Below are positions 16,318 through 25,646 of a stretch of DNA of 64,000 nt, piece by piece. The notes beneath the pieces were generated by a model. It searched no databases, was not told where the DNA came from, and was given only the letters and a program-made list of their open reading frames with translations. Each line of letters begins with the position of its first letter. Within the stretch, counting starts at the first letter, position 1. Source of the stretch: Planctomycetota bacterium (GTDB taxonomy: Bacteria > Planctomycetota > GCA-002687715); contig SIAO01000012.1 of NCBI GenBank assembly GCA_009691765.1, positions 1 through 64,000 on the forward strand, read 5' to 3'. Both the position numbers and the translations under genes were made by a program.

Positions 16318-17934
16318 ATGAAACACATCCATCACATTCTGCCTGCCGCTTTGTTGCTTCTGTGCACTGCTTGCGGCGACAATGCCATCACTGCCAAGGT
16401 CGATGCACCGCCCAAGCCTGAGGCCAACGCCAAACCCACAGCGGTGCTTGCACCGAACGCAAACCAGCAACCAACCGCGGCGCCAGTCGCACCACCTGAG
16501 CCAGCGGTTGCAGCCAAGACGCAGGACACCGCCGCAAGCCTCGCTCCGCTGGTTTTCTATCCCGCACTACCCGAGGACGCAGTGATGACCATCAACGGCG
16601 TCACCATTCCGGCATCACGGCTCTTGCGCGCATTGCTCGAAGAAAACTTCAATGTCGGCGTCAGCAACTTGGTGATGGCGCGCCTGCTCGATCTTGAACT
16701 GCAACGCACGGGGACAGCACTGCCCGACTCAGAAGTGGACGCCGAGCTTGCAGCATTACTGGAATCTGCTGCGCCAGGAAAGAACCTCGCGGACGTTCAA
16801 CGCGAAGGCAAACTGTCGCTGAAACACTTGCGCAGCCAAGCGCGCACCAATCGCGGTTGGAAGATCCTGTTCTGGGATTCCCAGAAGATCCCGCTCGATC
16901 AACGCACCGAACAGACCAACACGTTCATCATGCAGTTCTTCATGAAGCAGTCGCTGGAGAAGTACGACCGTCGTGTGCGCGGCGCGGCACCAGAGCCTAT
17001 CGCCGGCGCAGCGGCACAGATCATCGACCGCGCGAGCGGAAACGAAATCGTCATTGGTGCCAGCGATGCGCTCGATTTCCTGATGGGACTCATCCGCAAT
17101 GGCTCGATGCTAGATGCAGCGCAAGAACTTGCAAAGCACATTGTGTTGGAACAGAAGTTAGAAGCCGCAGGTAAAGCCATTGGCCTCGGCGAACCCGCCG
17201 CATGGACAATGCAGATGCGCAACGAGTATCCAGGCATGTTCGGCTGGGACCAGATTTGCCGCCTACGCGGCACCACGCCAGAACGCGAGCAGGAACGCTG
17301 GTGGCGCACTCAAGTTTGGAAACTCACGGGCCACAGCCTGAGCGACGCTCACGTAGAAGAGTTTCTCGCCGCACACAAAGACTTCTTCATGGGCAAAACT
17401 AAGCGTGCAGCACACATCCTCGTGCGCACCAAGGATGATGTCACTGGCCTCTCCTTCGATGAAGCAGGGCAAGAAGCTGCGCTGAAAAAGATTCAACTCA
17501 TCCAACAGAAGCTCGAAGAAGGCACGGATTTCGGATGGCTTGCCGAGAATTACTCTGACGACAGCGTGACGGCCAAAGGGCAAGGTCGCATCGGACAAGT
17601 CTTCAAAGAATGGGGTGGTGGCTTAGATCGTGATTTCCAAAACGCTGCTTGGGCACTCGAAACGGTAGGACAACTTTCAGTGCCCGTGAAGAGCCAGTTT
17701 GGCTGGCACATCATCAGGCTCGACGAAGTCACACCACCAGCGCAAAAACAGGAACCGAATTGGAAAGAAGCCAACTTCTGGAAGAGCATCCGCGAGGAAG
17801 CCGAGACTTTTGCCATGCAAGCGTGGACCGCGGAGTGCATGAAGGAAGCAAAGGTCGAGGTCGCTGAACCCGCCAAGCTGTTCAAGCTCAAGGAACATTC
17901 GTACGTCGAAACGAAGCCTGCAGAGAAGAACTGA
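16318..17934 (+). CDS. Periplasmic PpiC/SurA-type peptidyl-prolyl isomerase
   Basis: A 538-residue exported foldase. The N-terminus is hydrophobic with a lipobox-like CTAC (Cys19, atypical -3 residue), then an Ala/Pro-rich linker to about residue 75. A SurA-N-like helical part follows. The parvulin (PpiC) domain spans about 361-465: RAAHILVRT, FGWLAENYSDDS and FGWHIIRLDEV are diagnostic. The family catalyses cis-trans isomerisation of prolyl bonds and acts as a chaperone for envelope proteins. A first, degenerate parvulin-like part may precede it. A strong terminator follows at 17954. Start ATG is clear. Confidence 0.85.
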   Translation: MKHIHHILPAALLLLCTACGDNAITAKVDAPPKPEANAKPTAVLAPNANQQPTAAPVAPPEPAVAAKTQDTAASLAPLVFYPALPEDAVMTINGVTIPASRLLRALLEENFNVGVSNLVMARLLDLELQRTGTALPDSEVDAELAALLESAAPGKNLADVQREGKLSLKHLRSQARTNRGWKILFWDSQKIPLDQRTEQTNTFIMQFFMKQSLEKYDRRVRGAAPEPIAGAAAQIIDRASGNEIVIGASDALDFLMGLIRNGSMLDAAQELAKHIVLEQKLEAAGKAIGLGEPAAWTMQMRNEYPGMFGWDQICRLRGTTPEREQERWWRTQVWKLTGHSLSDAHVEEFLAAHKDFFMGKTKRAAHILVRTKDDVTGLSFDEAGQEAALKKIQLIQQKLEEGTDFGWLAENYSDDSVTAKGQGRIGQVFKEWGGGLDRDFQNAAWALETVGQLSVPVKSQFGWHIIRLDEVTPPAQKQEPNWKEANFWKSIREEAETFAMQAWTAECMKEAKVEVAEPAKLFKLKEHSYVETKPAEKN

Positions 17935-17953
17935 TTCGATCTGAGCGCACTGA

Positions 17954-17992
17954 CTGCCGCTGCGCGATTCCGCCAGCGGCAGCGTGCGTTTT
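17954..17992 (+). terminator. Terminator after the PpiC-type gene
   Basis: A 9-bp perfect stem CTGCCGCTG/CAGCGGCAG (17954-17962 with 17974-17982), an 11-base loop, and then CGTGCGTTTTGC. It lies 20 bases past the stop codon. Confidence 0.75.
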
Positions 17993-18058
17993 GCTTCTGC
18001 GTGATGCAAGATGCTCGCGCCACACCCGACCGGAACTCACGCAGCAGCGGAGTTTCCG

Positions 18059-19291
18059 ATGTCCCACTGTTTTTCAATACCGCTCACTGTTCTTCTTGCC
18101 CTTGGCTTCGGCGGGCTGCTCCCTGCACAGTCCATCTTGTTTCATCCTGCAAGCGACACAGCCACACCCATTGGAATGGCCCTGCATGATGAAATCTGGC
18201 GCACAGGGTCGCCAGCACAGGCGGTGCTGCCACGAGAAGCCGTGGCAGTGCTGTTTGGCGATCGCAACGGCAACGGTCTGCTCGACGATGGCCCAACGCG
18301 CTTCGACGCATTGGCCACTAACGCTGCTGGTCACATCTATGTCTCATTAGCGAGCAATGCAGTCCTTGCCAACGGCAGCACGCTGCTCGATGGAGATGTC
18401 TTGCGGCTCGACGCTGGAGCGCCCTTGAGCGTAGTGTGGACAGAGTCCCTTTTCGCCGCAGCGGTCGGTGCCAGCACTGTCGATATCGACGCCTTCGCCA
18501 TCGGGGTAAGCGGAGAGATCTACTTCAGTTTCGAAGAAGATGAAATCACGACAAGCGTCGCGCTCATGGTTCAGAACGGTGGCAATGCGACCCTCGACGA
18601 GCAGTGCGTATTCCGACTCGATCTAGGTCAGAACGTTGCAGTGCTGCATCTGACACAAGCAGCTGTGGTCGCGTTGTTCAACACAGCGTTTGGCTCCACT
18701 GCCACCAGTGTTGTTGACACCACTGGCCTTGAACTCGATCCGTTGGATGCGACGGCGCTCTGGATCACATCAGGATCTGCATCGGCTGCGTTGAAGGGGC
18801 GCATCGTCTCCACGCGCAACGGTGGCACGCCTGTCACTATTGGAGGAACTCCGTTCGAACCCAGCGCCGCTGGATTCAGCACCAACTGCACATTGGACTC
18901 ACTCGCTCTCGGCAACATGTCGTGGCCAGTTGTTCGCCTCACACCTGCATCGGGTTCCGCCAGCAATGCAGCGAACGGGATAGTGCGTGTCGAGCAAGCC
19001 GGGCCTATGGAATTGGTCCAGCTCGTGATTACGACTCCGCAACTCCCCGGACCTTCGGGTGTGCTTTCGCAACTCCCGGGCTGGGGTGGCATCCATGTGA
19101 ATCCAGCAGATCCCTTGTTTGCTCTGTCAGCCAACGCGCCACAGTTCACGCTTGCAGCTGACCCAGCAGGGGTGGCCTCCTACGGGTTCAGCTTCGCAGG
19201 CATGACGCCCGGCTTGCAGGCCATCATTCAAACCATTGAAATCGCCACACTGCGCGTTTCAACCCCGGCGGTGCTGACAATCACCGTCTGA
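18059..19291 (+). CDS. Secreted protein of unknown function
   Basis: A 410-residue protein with a clear signal peptide (residues 1-23, GGLLPAQ) and a repetitive beta-strand-rich mature part (many short hydrophobic strands separated by Gly/Asn/Asp turns, e.g. FGDRNGNGLLDD, VSGEIYFSFEED). The Asp/Asn-rich DRNGNGLLDD resembles calcium-binding turns of beta-propellers, but I recognise no family. Start 18059 is chosen because the signal peptide starts there and GCGGAG lies upstream. It follows a terminator, so it is probably its own transcript, and it ends just before a 14-bp hairpin. Confidence 0.6.
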   Translation: MSHCFSIPLTVLLALGFGGLLPAQSILFHPASDTATPIGMALHDEIWRTGSPAQAVLPREAVAVLFGDRNGNGLLDDGPTRFDALATNAAGHIYVSLASNAVLANGSTLLDGDVLRLDAGAPLSVVWTESLFAAAVGASTVDIDAFAIGVSGEIYFSFEEDEITTSVALMVQNGGNATLDEQCVFRLDLGQNVAVLHLTQAAVVALFNTAFGSTATSVVDTTGLELDPLDATALWITSGSASAALKGRIVSTRNGGTPVTIGGTPFEPSAAGFSTNCTLDSLALGNMSWPVVRLTPASGSASNAANGIVRVEQAGPMELVQLVITTPQLPGPSGVLSQLPGWGGIHVNPADPLFALSANAPQFTLAADPAGVASYGFSFAGMTPGLQAIIQTIEIATLRVSTPAVLTITV

Positions 19292-19306
19292 TACCGGGTA
19301 GAGTGA

Positions 19307-19343
19307 AACTCTGTCTCTGAGGCTGCGTTTCAGAGACAGAGTT
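19307..19343 (+). repeat. 14-bp hairpin abutting the next start codon
   Basis: Perfect inverted repeat AACTCTGTCTCTGA / TCAGAGACAGAGTT with a 9-base loop. The 3' arm ends 4 bases before the ATG at 19348, and no T-run follows, so it is not a normal terminator. It would occupy the ribosome-binding region of the next gene. Confidence 0.75.
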
Positions 19344-19347
19344 CTCT

Positions 19348-22155
19348 ATGCCCAAGTTCCTCATTCCGCTTGGTGTACTAACAGTCTTTGCCCTGTTGGG
19401 TTTGGGCGCGTGGAGCATGCTGGACGCGAGTGCCGATGTCTTGGAATCCAGTACCGGGCCTCGTGCCACGACTAACACAGAGTCGCCCACTGACGTCAGC
19501 AGCGCTGACAACGCACCTCAAGTTCCACGCATGACCGCGATGCCACCTCAACGCAAGAGTTTTCGCGCTGCGCCCGATGAAATCATCGGGCGCGTGTTCA
19601 ATGCGGCCAATGAACTCCTCGCTGGAGCGCGTGTGTCACTGACTCCCGTCGCGCCATTGCCTGCGCAGTACTTCTCAGGCACGACACTGCGTTGCGTCAC
19701 TAACACTGACGGTGAGTTCCGCTGCAAGACCATCGAAAACGCTCACTACGCAGTCGTAGCAGAAGCTGCATCACACCAACCACGCTTGATTAAGTCCGTG
19801 AGCAGCGGAAGCGTCGTAGACATCGAGCTGCTCGCTGGCGCAGTGCTCGATGTCAAAGTCCTCGATCTCGCTGATGACTCTCCGCTCGCCGGAGTCGAAG
19901 TGCAAATCACGCGGGGCACTGAACTGCCACCTGCCAAAGCGACGACGGCAGCCGATGGACTCCTCCATTTCGACGAGCTCGTTCCCGGTTCCTTCGAAGG
20001 CTCCCTCTTCGCCACAATGCACTTGGATCTCTTGCGTGTTCCCGTCGTGATTACCTCGACAGCCCAAGAAGTGCATTGCTGGCGGCTCGGACGCGGCAAG
20101 CAAGTCCGCGGCGTCATTCGCAGCGCGCGCGGAGCACAGCCCATTCGCGGAGCACTCGTTGCCGAGGGACGCAAACGCGCCCGCAGCGACGACGATGGCC
20201 GCTATGTGTTGCAAGGACTACCCGCGCACGGCATCAGCATCGAAGTGCACGCCGACGGTTGGCAAACCGCGAGCGATTATGTTGACTTGGCAGGATCGCG
20301 CGTCTTCGCCACTCGGGATTTCACTCTCCAGCCTTCGGGCGTCATTGCAGGAGTCGTGTTGGACCCAGCTGGCAATCCCGTGCAAGGGGCACGCGTTGCT
20401 CCTCTGCAATGCCACGGCGATAGCTACGTGTACAACCTCGATGACAGTGGCCTGCGCACGGCGACGACCGGCGTGGACGGCCGCTTCGTAGTAAGCGGTT
20501 TTCAACCTCGCGAGGCAAAGACCTACGCAGTACGCGCCGAGTGCGACGGCTGGCCGCCTCTCATCTCAGACGTTTTTGCGCTCGAGGAGCTGAATCCACG
20601 CGTAGACATTGTGATGCGCCTTTCACAATCCGTCGTGGTCATACAAGGAACTGTCGTCGATGAAACCGACCAGGGCATAGGCGGCGTGCTGGTGATCGCT
20701 GAGAGCTCACCAAGTGGTGCTGCCAAATTGCTGCCGCCCGTGTGTACACGCACCAATGCTGACGGCACCTATAGCTTCAAGGACATCCCAGATGGTGTGC
20801 TCACCATGGAAGCCATTGCGAGCGGTTTTCTTCGGGGCCGCAGCGTCGTTGAGGTCGTAGGCGGAGAAATCTCGGGCAAGGCGCCTAAGCTCAAGTTGCG
20901 CAAAGGTCAGGTCGTTCGTGGTGTCGTCACTGACAGCGCCGGCGCTCCAGTGAATCAGGCCCAAATGCAAATCAGAGGGTCGAGCTCACGCGAGCAAACC
21001 ACAAGCGCTGTCGATGGATCGTTCTCCATGCTGGTTGTCGGCGCGCCACCTTGGTCCGTTTCAGCCACCGCCCCGCACTACGAGCAGTACAACGAAGCCA
21101 AGACTTTTCCGGATGCAGAAAATCTCGTCAAGATCACACTGAAGCCTGCGACCATGATCCGCGTCGCTGTGCGCGAACGCGGCAATTCAAGGCCGCTTGA
21201 TTCCTTTAGCCTCAAAGCCATCGACGCAGATTCAACGCAGTCTGCACAACGGAAATCTGAGAACCGCTCGAGATTCGGGCGGAGCTTGGAACCCGTGGAG
21301 ATGGTCGTGCGTGCAGGCGAGCAGATCATCCTCGCGCATGCCGACGGATTCCTGCCGAGCGAACTGCGTGTCGATGTCCCTGCAGGGACCATCAAAGATC
21401 TCGGGATGATGGAACTGGATCGTGGAGTCACTTTGGATGGTGTCGTGCATCTCGCTAACGGCTCACCCATTGCTGAGGCACGCTTGCTGGCTCGCGGCAT
21501 CCTGCAAGGGATTCCTGAAGATTCGTACCGCGAACTCGGTCAAAGTGGTAACGACGGCTGGGTTCAATCCTCAGGCCTACGTCCAGGTGTCTACGATCTT
21601 GTGATCGAGACTGAAGTCGCTCCGCTCTTGGCACTCAATAACTTCCGACTTGATGCAGAATCCGGAAGCAACCTCGACCTGCTCGTAACGCCCGAGACCC
21701 ACTTGATACTCAGCGCCCTACGCGATCATCCTCCCTCGAAAGGTGCACGTGAGAACTCTGGCAATTGGATCAAAGAGCTCAGCGTGGGTTCCTTCGAATT
21801 CAACTCAGAGTTCTTCCAGAGTCGCCCAGGCTCTCGGCTCATCGACAACTCTCAAACCAATGTCAACTACAGCATCACCGCGCAGGCGGGCACCGTGATC
21901 GGTTTCGTGCAAGGCACAACCGATCCAGTGCATGGGCGCCTGTGGCATGCCAAGCCGCAGCTCGTTCGCCGCGGCCGTGGCGCTGATCTGCGCGCTGCTT
22001 TCTCGCGCCTGCCGAAAGGGACCTACACGGTAGAACTCAAGCTCGGAGAGCGCGTCCTCGCGCAGCACACCATCACGCTCAAAGGCGAGCAGATCGTGCA
22101 GCACCAGTTTGATGTACGCACCAAACCGCCCGCACCTGCACCTGTTGGGCGTTGA
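19348..22155 (+). CDS. Carboxypeptidase-regulatory-like repeat protein
   Basis: A 935-residue protein with a single N-terminal membrane anchor or uncleaved signal (residues 3-25). It has about six carboxypeptidase-regulatory-like (CarboxypepD_reg) beta-sandwich repeats, recognised by the recurring 'G.V.D..G.P..GA.V' and 'T..DG.F' elements: IGRVFNAANELLAGARVSL, GVVLDPAGNPVQGARVAP, GTVVDETDQGIGGVLV, GVVTDSAGAPVNQAQM. Such repeats are non-enzymatic, adhesive or scaffold modules common in Planctomycetota and Bacteroidota. It has no visible Shine-Dalgarno because a hairpin lies against the ATG. It converges with the DUF2752 gene, 11 bases apart. Confidence 0.75.
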   Translation: MPKFLIPLGVLTVFALLGLGAWSMLDASADVLESSTGPRATTNTESPTDVSSADNAPQVPRMTAMPPQRKSFRAAPDEIIGRVFNAANELLAGARVSLTPVAPLPAQYFSGTTLRCVTNTDGEFRCKTIENAHYAVVAEAASHQPRLIKSVSSGSVVDIELLAGAVLDVKVLDLADDSPLAGVEVQITRGTELPPAKATTAADGLLHFDELVPGSFEGSLFATMHLDLLRVPVVITSTAQEVHCWRLGRGKQVRGVIRSARGAQPIRGALVAEGRKRARSDDDGRYVLQGLPAHGISIEVHADGWQTASDYVDLAGSRVFATRDFTLQPSGVIAGVVLDPAGNPVQGARVAPLQCHGDSYVYNLDDSGLRTATTGVDGRFVVSGFQPREAKTYAVRAECDGWPPLISDVFALEELNPRVDIVMRLSQSVVVIQGTVVDETDQGIGGVLVIAESSPSGAAKLLPPVCTRTNADGTYSFKDIPDGVLTMEAIASGFLRGRSVVEVVGGEISGKAPKLKLRKGQVVRGVVTDSAGAPVNQAQMQIRGSSSREQTTSAVDGSFSMLVVGAPPWSVSATAPHYEQYNEAKTFPDAENLVKITLKPATMIRVAVRERGNSRPLDSFSLKAIDADSTQSAQRKSENRSRFGRSLEPVEMVVRAGEQIILAHADGFLPSELRVDVPAGTIKDLGMMELDRGVTLDGVVHLANGSPIAEARLLARGILQGIPEDSYRELGQSGNDGWVQSSGLRPGVYDLVIETEVAPLLALNNFRLDAESGSNLDLLVTPETHLILSALRDHPPSKGARENSGNWIKELSVGSFEFNSEFFQSRPGSRLIDNSQTNVNYSITAQAGTVIGFVQGTTDPVHGRLWHAKPQLVRRGRGADLRAAFSRLPKGTYTVELKLGERVLAQHTITLKGEQIVQHQFDVRTKPPAPAPVGR

Positions 22156-22166
22156 CATTCGCTCTT

Positions 22167-22583
22167 TCAACGCAATGTTCGCCAGAGCCAAACAGCGACG
22201 GCGCTCGCTGACGCCAGCACCAGCACGATGCGGCCACCCTTCCAACCGAGAAAACGCAACGGATCCACGCCTTTCAGCAATGCATGGCCGAACCAGAACG
22301 GCGCAGCCAGCGTGAGCAGAAAGAAAACCACCCCTGCAGGATTCGCATCGAGCGCCTGAACGGGCCGTGCGTGCATCATGGCGCTAAACGATGTTGTCAT
22401 GCCACAACTGAGACACGGCTTGCCTGTTGTAATCAGCGAGGCACACGGTGCCATGCCCAACTGTTCGTGAGTTCCGAAACCGCGCGCATCCGGCGGCAGC
22501 ATGGCGGCGATCACCAAGACAGCGAGAGAAGAGCAGCAACCCAACAACGAAAGCAGCGACCAAAACGACGGCCGCCAGAGCAT
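22167..22583 (-). CDS. DUF2752 membrane protein
   Basis: A 138-residue membrane protein with the DUF2752 signature CLSCGMTTSF (family pattern C.xCG.T..), four hydrophobic segments and a tail of basic residues. The function of the family is unknown. The ATG at 22583 overlaps the rsgA stop codon by one base (TGATG), so the two are translationally coupled; longer forms would extend into rsgA. Downstream it ends 11 bases from the convergent carboxypeptidase-regulatory-repeat gene. Confidence 0.75.
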   Translation of the reverse strand: MLWRPSFWSLLSLLGCCSSLAVLVIAAMLPPDARGFGTHEQLGMAPCASLITTGKPCLSCGMTTSFSAMMHARPVQALDANPAGVVFFLLTLAAPFWFGHALLKGVDPLRFLGWKGGRIVLVLASASAVAVWLWRTLR

Positions 22584-23518
22584 CAAGACTGCTCCTCTTC
22601 GACGCCCTCCACGATGCGTAAATACCCTTCGTAGCGGCGCGCATCGATGCCTCCCTGCTCCACTGCAACGATCACAGCACACTCGGGCTCGTGACGATGC
22701 GTGCACGCTGAGAACCGACACTCATCCGCAAAAAGCCTGAACTCAGAGAAATACGCGGCTACTTCGGCAGCCTCGAGTCGTGGCAGCGCAAAAGAGCGGA
22801 TGCCCGGCGTGTCAGCCATCCAACCGCCGCCAACCAGCGCATGAAGTGACGATGCTGTGGTGGTGTGCTGACCCTTGCCCCACTTGCGCGAAATCTCTGC
22901 CGTAACAAGCCCAAGCCCAGGTTGCAGCGCATTGAGCAGCGTGGACTTGCCCACACCCGACTGGCCCGCCACCACACTGATGCCTTGTTGCATCTGCGTA
23001 CGCATCGCTTCGATTCCCTCGCCCGTACGCGTCGAGATAAAGGACACAGTGATACCGAGCTTGCGATACAGCTCGGCCCAATCTTCAAACTCGCTGCGAT
23101 CGTCGATCAAGTCAGCCTTGGTGAACAGCAAGATGCCTTCAAAGCCGCCACGATCCGCGGCGATGAGCAAGCGATCGACAAGGCGTGGGCGAAAGCCAGG
23201 TTCCGCAAGCGAGAGCAGAAAAAAAGCGCGATCGAGATTCGCAACCAAAACCTGTTCCTGTTGGGTGAGTTGACGCTTTCGAGAAAGCGCACTGCGCCGT
23301 GGCAAGACACCTTCGATGACCCAACCTTCCGGTTTGAGCGCAGCTCTGACGCGATCGCCCACAGCAATGCGTGAAGTGAATTCGTGCTCACCCTGCAACA
23401 GCCGCCCGCGCAGCACGGCTTCTTGTTCTTGGCCGTTCACCGACACCACGGCGCCGCGATGGCGCAAACGCAGCACCAAGGCCTCATGTGCCGCCGCATC
23501 GGTCGAGTTGAGAGTCAT
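22583..23518 (-). CDS. rsgA: Ribosome small-subunit biogenesis GTPase RsgA
   Basis: RsgA is a circularly permuted GTPase that helps late 30S maturation. The 311-residue protein shows an N-terminal OB-like domain (about 1-85). The permuted G motifs are G4-like TKAD, then P-loop GQSGVGKST, then DTPGIR. At the C-terminus is the zinc-binding part CRFSACTHRHEPEC. The gene order within the protein is as expected. Start 23518 (ATG) is preferred over a TTG at 23542. It lies 20 bases after the metal-transporter-like gene and overlaps the DUF2752 gene, suggesting a three-gene operon. Confidence 0.93.
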   Translation of the reverse strand: MTLNSTDAAAHEALVLRLRHRGAVVSVNGQEQEAVLRGRLLQGEHEFTSRIAVGDRVRAALKPEGWVIEGVLPRRSALSRKRQLTQQEQVLVANLDRAFFLLSLAEPGFRPRLVDRLLIAADRGGFEGILLFTKADLIDDRSEFEDWAELYRKLGITVSFISTRTGEGIEAMRTQMQQGISVVAGQSGVGKSTLLNALQPGLGLVTAEISRKWGKGQHTTTASSLHALVGGGWMADTPGIRSFALPRLEAAEVAAYFSEFRLFADECRFSACTHRHEPECAVIVAVEQGGIDARRYEGYLRIVEGVEEEQS

Positions 23519-23538
23519 GGGCGCATCATCCCATGATC

Positions 23539-24234
23539 TCAACTATGTTCATGCCAGTGCAGGAGTAGCGAAACGCCGCTAAAAACCAGCAATGCCCCGG
23601 AGCTGCGCAAAACCCAAGCCTCCGTCGTCGGAGAGCGCAGGCGCTCCAGCACGCGGAATCCGCGACGCACAACCGCCAGCACAATCCACATACTGAGTGT
23701 GGCACTGAGAGCGAAGGTCAGTAGCACGACGAGAGCTCCGTGTTGTTCCTTAGCAGGCGCCGCCAACGCAATGGCTGCAAGGCTCGTCCAGCAAGGAACA
23801 AGAGCGTTAAAGAACCCAAGCACAAAGAGCGCCGCCGCTGGTCCAAGCCGTGAGAACCGCCTCGGTTGGTGCGTACGATGTGCGCAGCCGTGGTCCTGTT
23901 CCGGTTCACACTCGCCATGCAGGTGGCCCAGATGCGCTGCGCGTGTGCGCCACAAAAGCACCATCCCGATCAGCACAAGCACGACACCGGTAGCTTCTTC
24001 AGCCTTGTGCAGCCACTCTTCCGGCAAGCTCGGCACAAGCCCACCGAGGGCCAACCCCATCGCAGCACAGGCGGGAAACATGCCAAGCCCGAAACACCAT
24101 GCCACACGCGTTGCGCTCTGGCCGCGTGAAAGAAACGGCACCAACATGGGCCAAGAGTGCGCACAGGGAATCAACGCGTGAAGCGCACCAAGGCCCGCGG
24201 CCTGAAGGATGAGCAGTGTCTCTGAAGCCAGCAT
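23539..24234 (-). CDS. Metal-transporter-like (UreH/NicO-type) membrane protein
   Basis: A 231-residue protein with six hydrophobic segments. It opens with GALHALIPCAHSWPM, like the conserved helix of the NicO/UreH-like and DsbD-like transporter families. Between segments 3 and 4 lies a histidine- and cysteine-rich loop (HLGHLHGECEPEQDHGCAH), typical of nickel/cobalt or other metal transporters. A second conserved helix reads FFNALVPCWTS. The substrate is not clear; a divalent metal is the best guess. It precedes rsgA by 20 bases and is divergent from ribBA. Confidence 0.6.
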   Translation of the reverse strand: MLASETLLILQAAGLGALHALIPCAHSWPMLVPFLSRGQSATRVAWCFGLGMFPACAAMGLALGGLVPSLPEEWLHKAEEATGVVLVLIGMVLLWRTRAAHLGHLHGECEPEQDHGCAHRTHQPRRFSRLGPAAALFVLGFFNALVPCWTSLAAIALAAPAKEQHGALVVLLTFALSATLSMWIVLAVVRRGFRVLERLRSPTTEAWVLRSSGALLVFSGVSLLLHWHEHS

Positions 24235-24344
24235 GGGAGCGCGGGGAGTGTATGAAGATGCCGCGCACGCAGAAACCCCGGCATAGCCGACGCGCTGGCA
24301 CCTTGGTAGCTTGTTGCGTCCCGATCAACTCGCAGACAACCGCC

Positions 24345-25565
24345 ATGCCCTTCTCTCCCCTTCCGGAACTGCTCGACGAACTCCGCGCTGGTCGCATGAT
24401 CGTGCTCGTTGACGACGAAGATCGCGAAAACGAAGGCGATCTCGTGATGGCCGGCGGCATGGTCACCGCCGAGCACGTGAACTTCATGTTGCGCCACGCG
24501 CGCGGCGAATTGTGCCTCGCTCTCGACGCCGAGATCTGCACACAACTCGGCCTCGAGCTGCAAGCTGTCGATTCTGGCAACCGCTTCGGCACGGCGTTCA
24601 CCGTGACTATCGACGCAGCCTCAGGAGTGACCACCGGAATCTCCGCCGCAGATCGAGCACGCACCATCGTCCTCGCCTCGGCACCAGGCACACGCGCCGC
24701 TGATCTCGTGCGCCCAGGCCATGTGCATCCGCTGCGCTCCCGCCCAGGCGGCGTGATGGTCCGCTCAGGCCACACCGAAGGCAGCGTCGATCTCACGCGT
24801 CTCGCGGGGCTGCGTCCGGCAGCGGCGATCATCGAGATCTTGCGCGAAGATGGCAGCGTGGCGCGACTCCCCGAACTGCGCGAATTCGCAGCGCAGCACC
24901 ATCTCAAACTCGGTAGCGTTGCTGACATCATCGACTGGCGTCGGCGCAACGAGCGCTTCATCTCGCGGGCCAGCACCGTGCGTATGCCGACGCAGCATGG
25001 TGCGTTCCAACTCAGCGTCTACACCTCGCCCTTCGATGCGCACAGCCATCTGGCGTTGACAATTGGGCTTCCGATTCCTGAAACCGATTCTCCCGCACTG
25101 GCACTCGCCGATCCTGTGCTGTGCCGCGTGCACTCTGAATGCCTCACAGGCGACGTTTTCGGCTCGCAGCGCTGCGATTGCGGCGAGCAACTGGAAACGG
25201 CCATGAAGCTCATTGCTGCGCATGGTCGTGGCTGCGTGATCTACATGCGCCAAGAAGGACGCGGTATCGGTCTCCTGAACAAACTCCGCGCGTATGCCTT
25301 GCAAGACGCTGGTCTTGACACGGTCGAGGCCAACGACGCCCTTGGATTCAAACCGGACCATCGCAACTACGGGACCGGCGCCGCCATCCTTCATGATCTC
25401 GGAGCGAGGCGCCTGCGGCTGCTCACCAACAACCCTCAGAAACGTTCCGCCCTCGTGGGCTACGACCTTGAAGTCGTCGAGCGGATCCCGCTGGTGGTGC
25501 CCCCCAACGCTGACAACGCGCGCTATTTGGCGACCAAACGCGACAAGATGGGGCATCTCTTGTAG
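24345..25565 (+). CDS. ribBA: Bifunctional DHBP synthase / GTP cyclohydrolase II
   Basis: RibBA makes two riboflavin precursors. The N-terminal RibB half (about residues 1-205) carries DDEDRENEGD (23-32), RPGHVHPLRSRPGG and RSGHTEGSVDL. The C-terminal RibA half (about 206-406) carries the zinc site SECLTGDVFGSQRCDCGEQL and RQEGRGIGL. Both active sites look complete. Start 24345 is chosen because family similarity begins at MPFSPLPEL; upstream codons add unrelated sequence. The leader is only about 110 bases from the divergent gene and shows no FMN riboswitch. The gene stands alone. Confidence 0.95.
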   Translation: MPFSPLPELLDELRAGRMIVLVDDEDRENEGDLVMAGGMVTAEHVNFMLRHARGELCLALDAEICTQLGLELQAVDSGNRFGTAFTVTIDAASGVTTGISAADRARTIVLASAPGTRAADLVRPGHVHPLRSRPGGVMVRSGHTEGSVDLTRLAGLRPAAAIIEILREDGSVARLPELREFAAQHHLKLGSVADIIDWRRRNERFISRASTVRMPTQHGAFQLSVYTSPFDAHSHLALTIGLPIPETDSPALALADPVLCRVHSECLTGDVFGSQRCDCGEQLETAMKLIAAHGRGCVIYMRQEGRGIGLLNKLRAYALQDAGLDTVEANDALGFKPDHRNYGTGAAILHDLGARRLRLLTNNPQKRSALVGYDLEVVERIPLVVPPNADNARYLATKRDKMGHLL

Positions 25566-25646
25566 CCCCCAACTGTTGCTTGAGCTCTGGTTAGGATTCT
25601 GATCGAAGCTGGGAAGGGTGTACGGAATCCGCTCGTCACCAGCCCC

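Noticed and set aside
24235-24344. FMN riboswitch before ribBA
   Set aside because: Leader only 110 bases and lacks the RFN conserved boxes.
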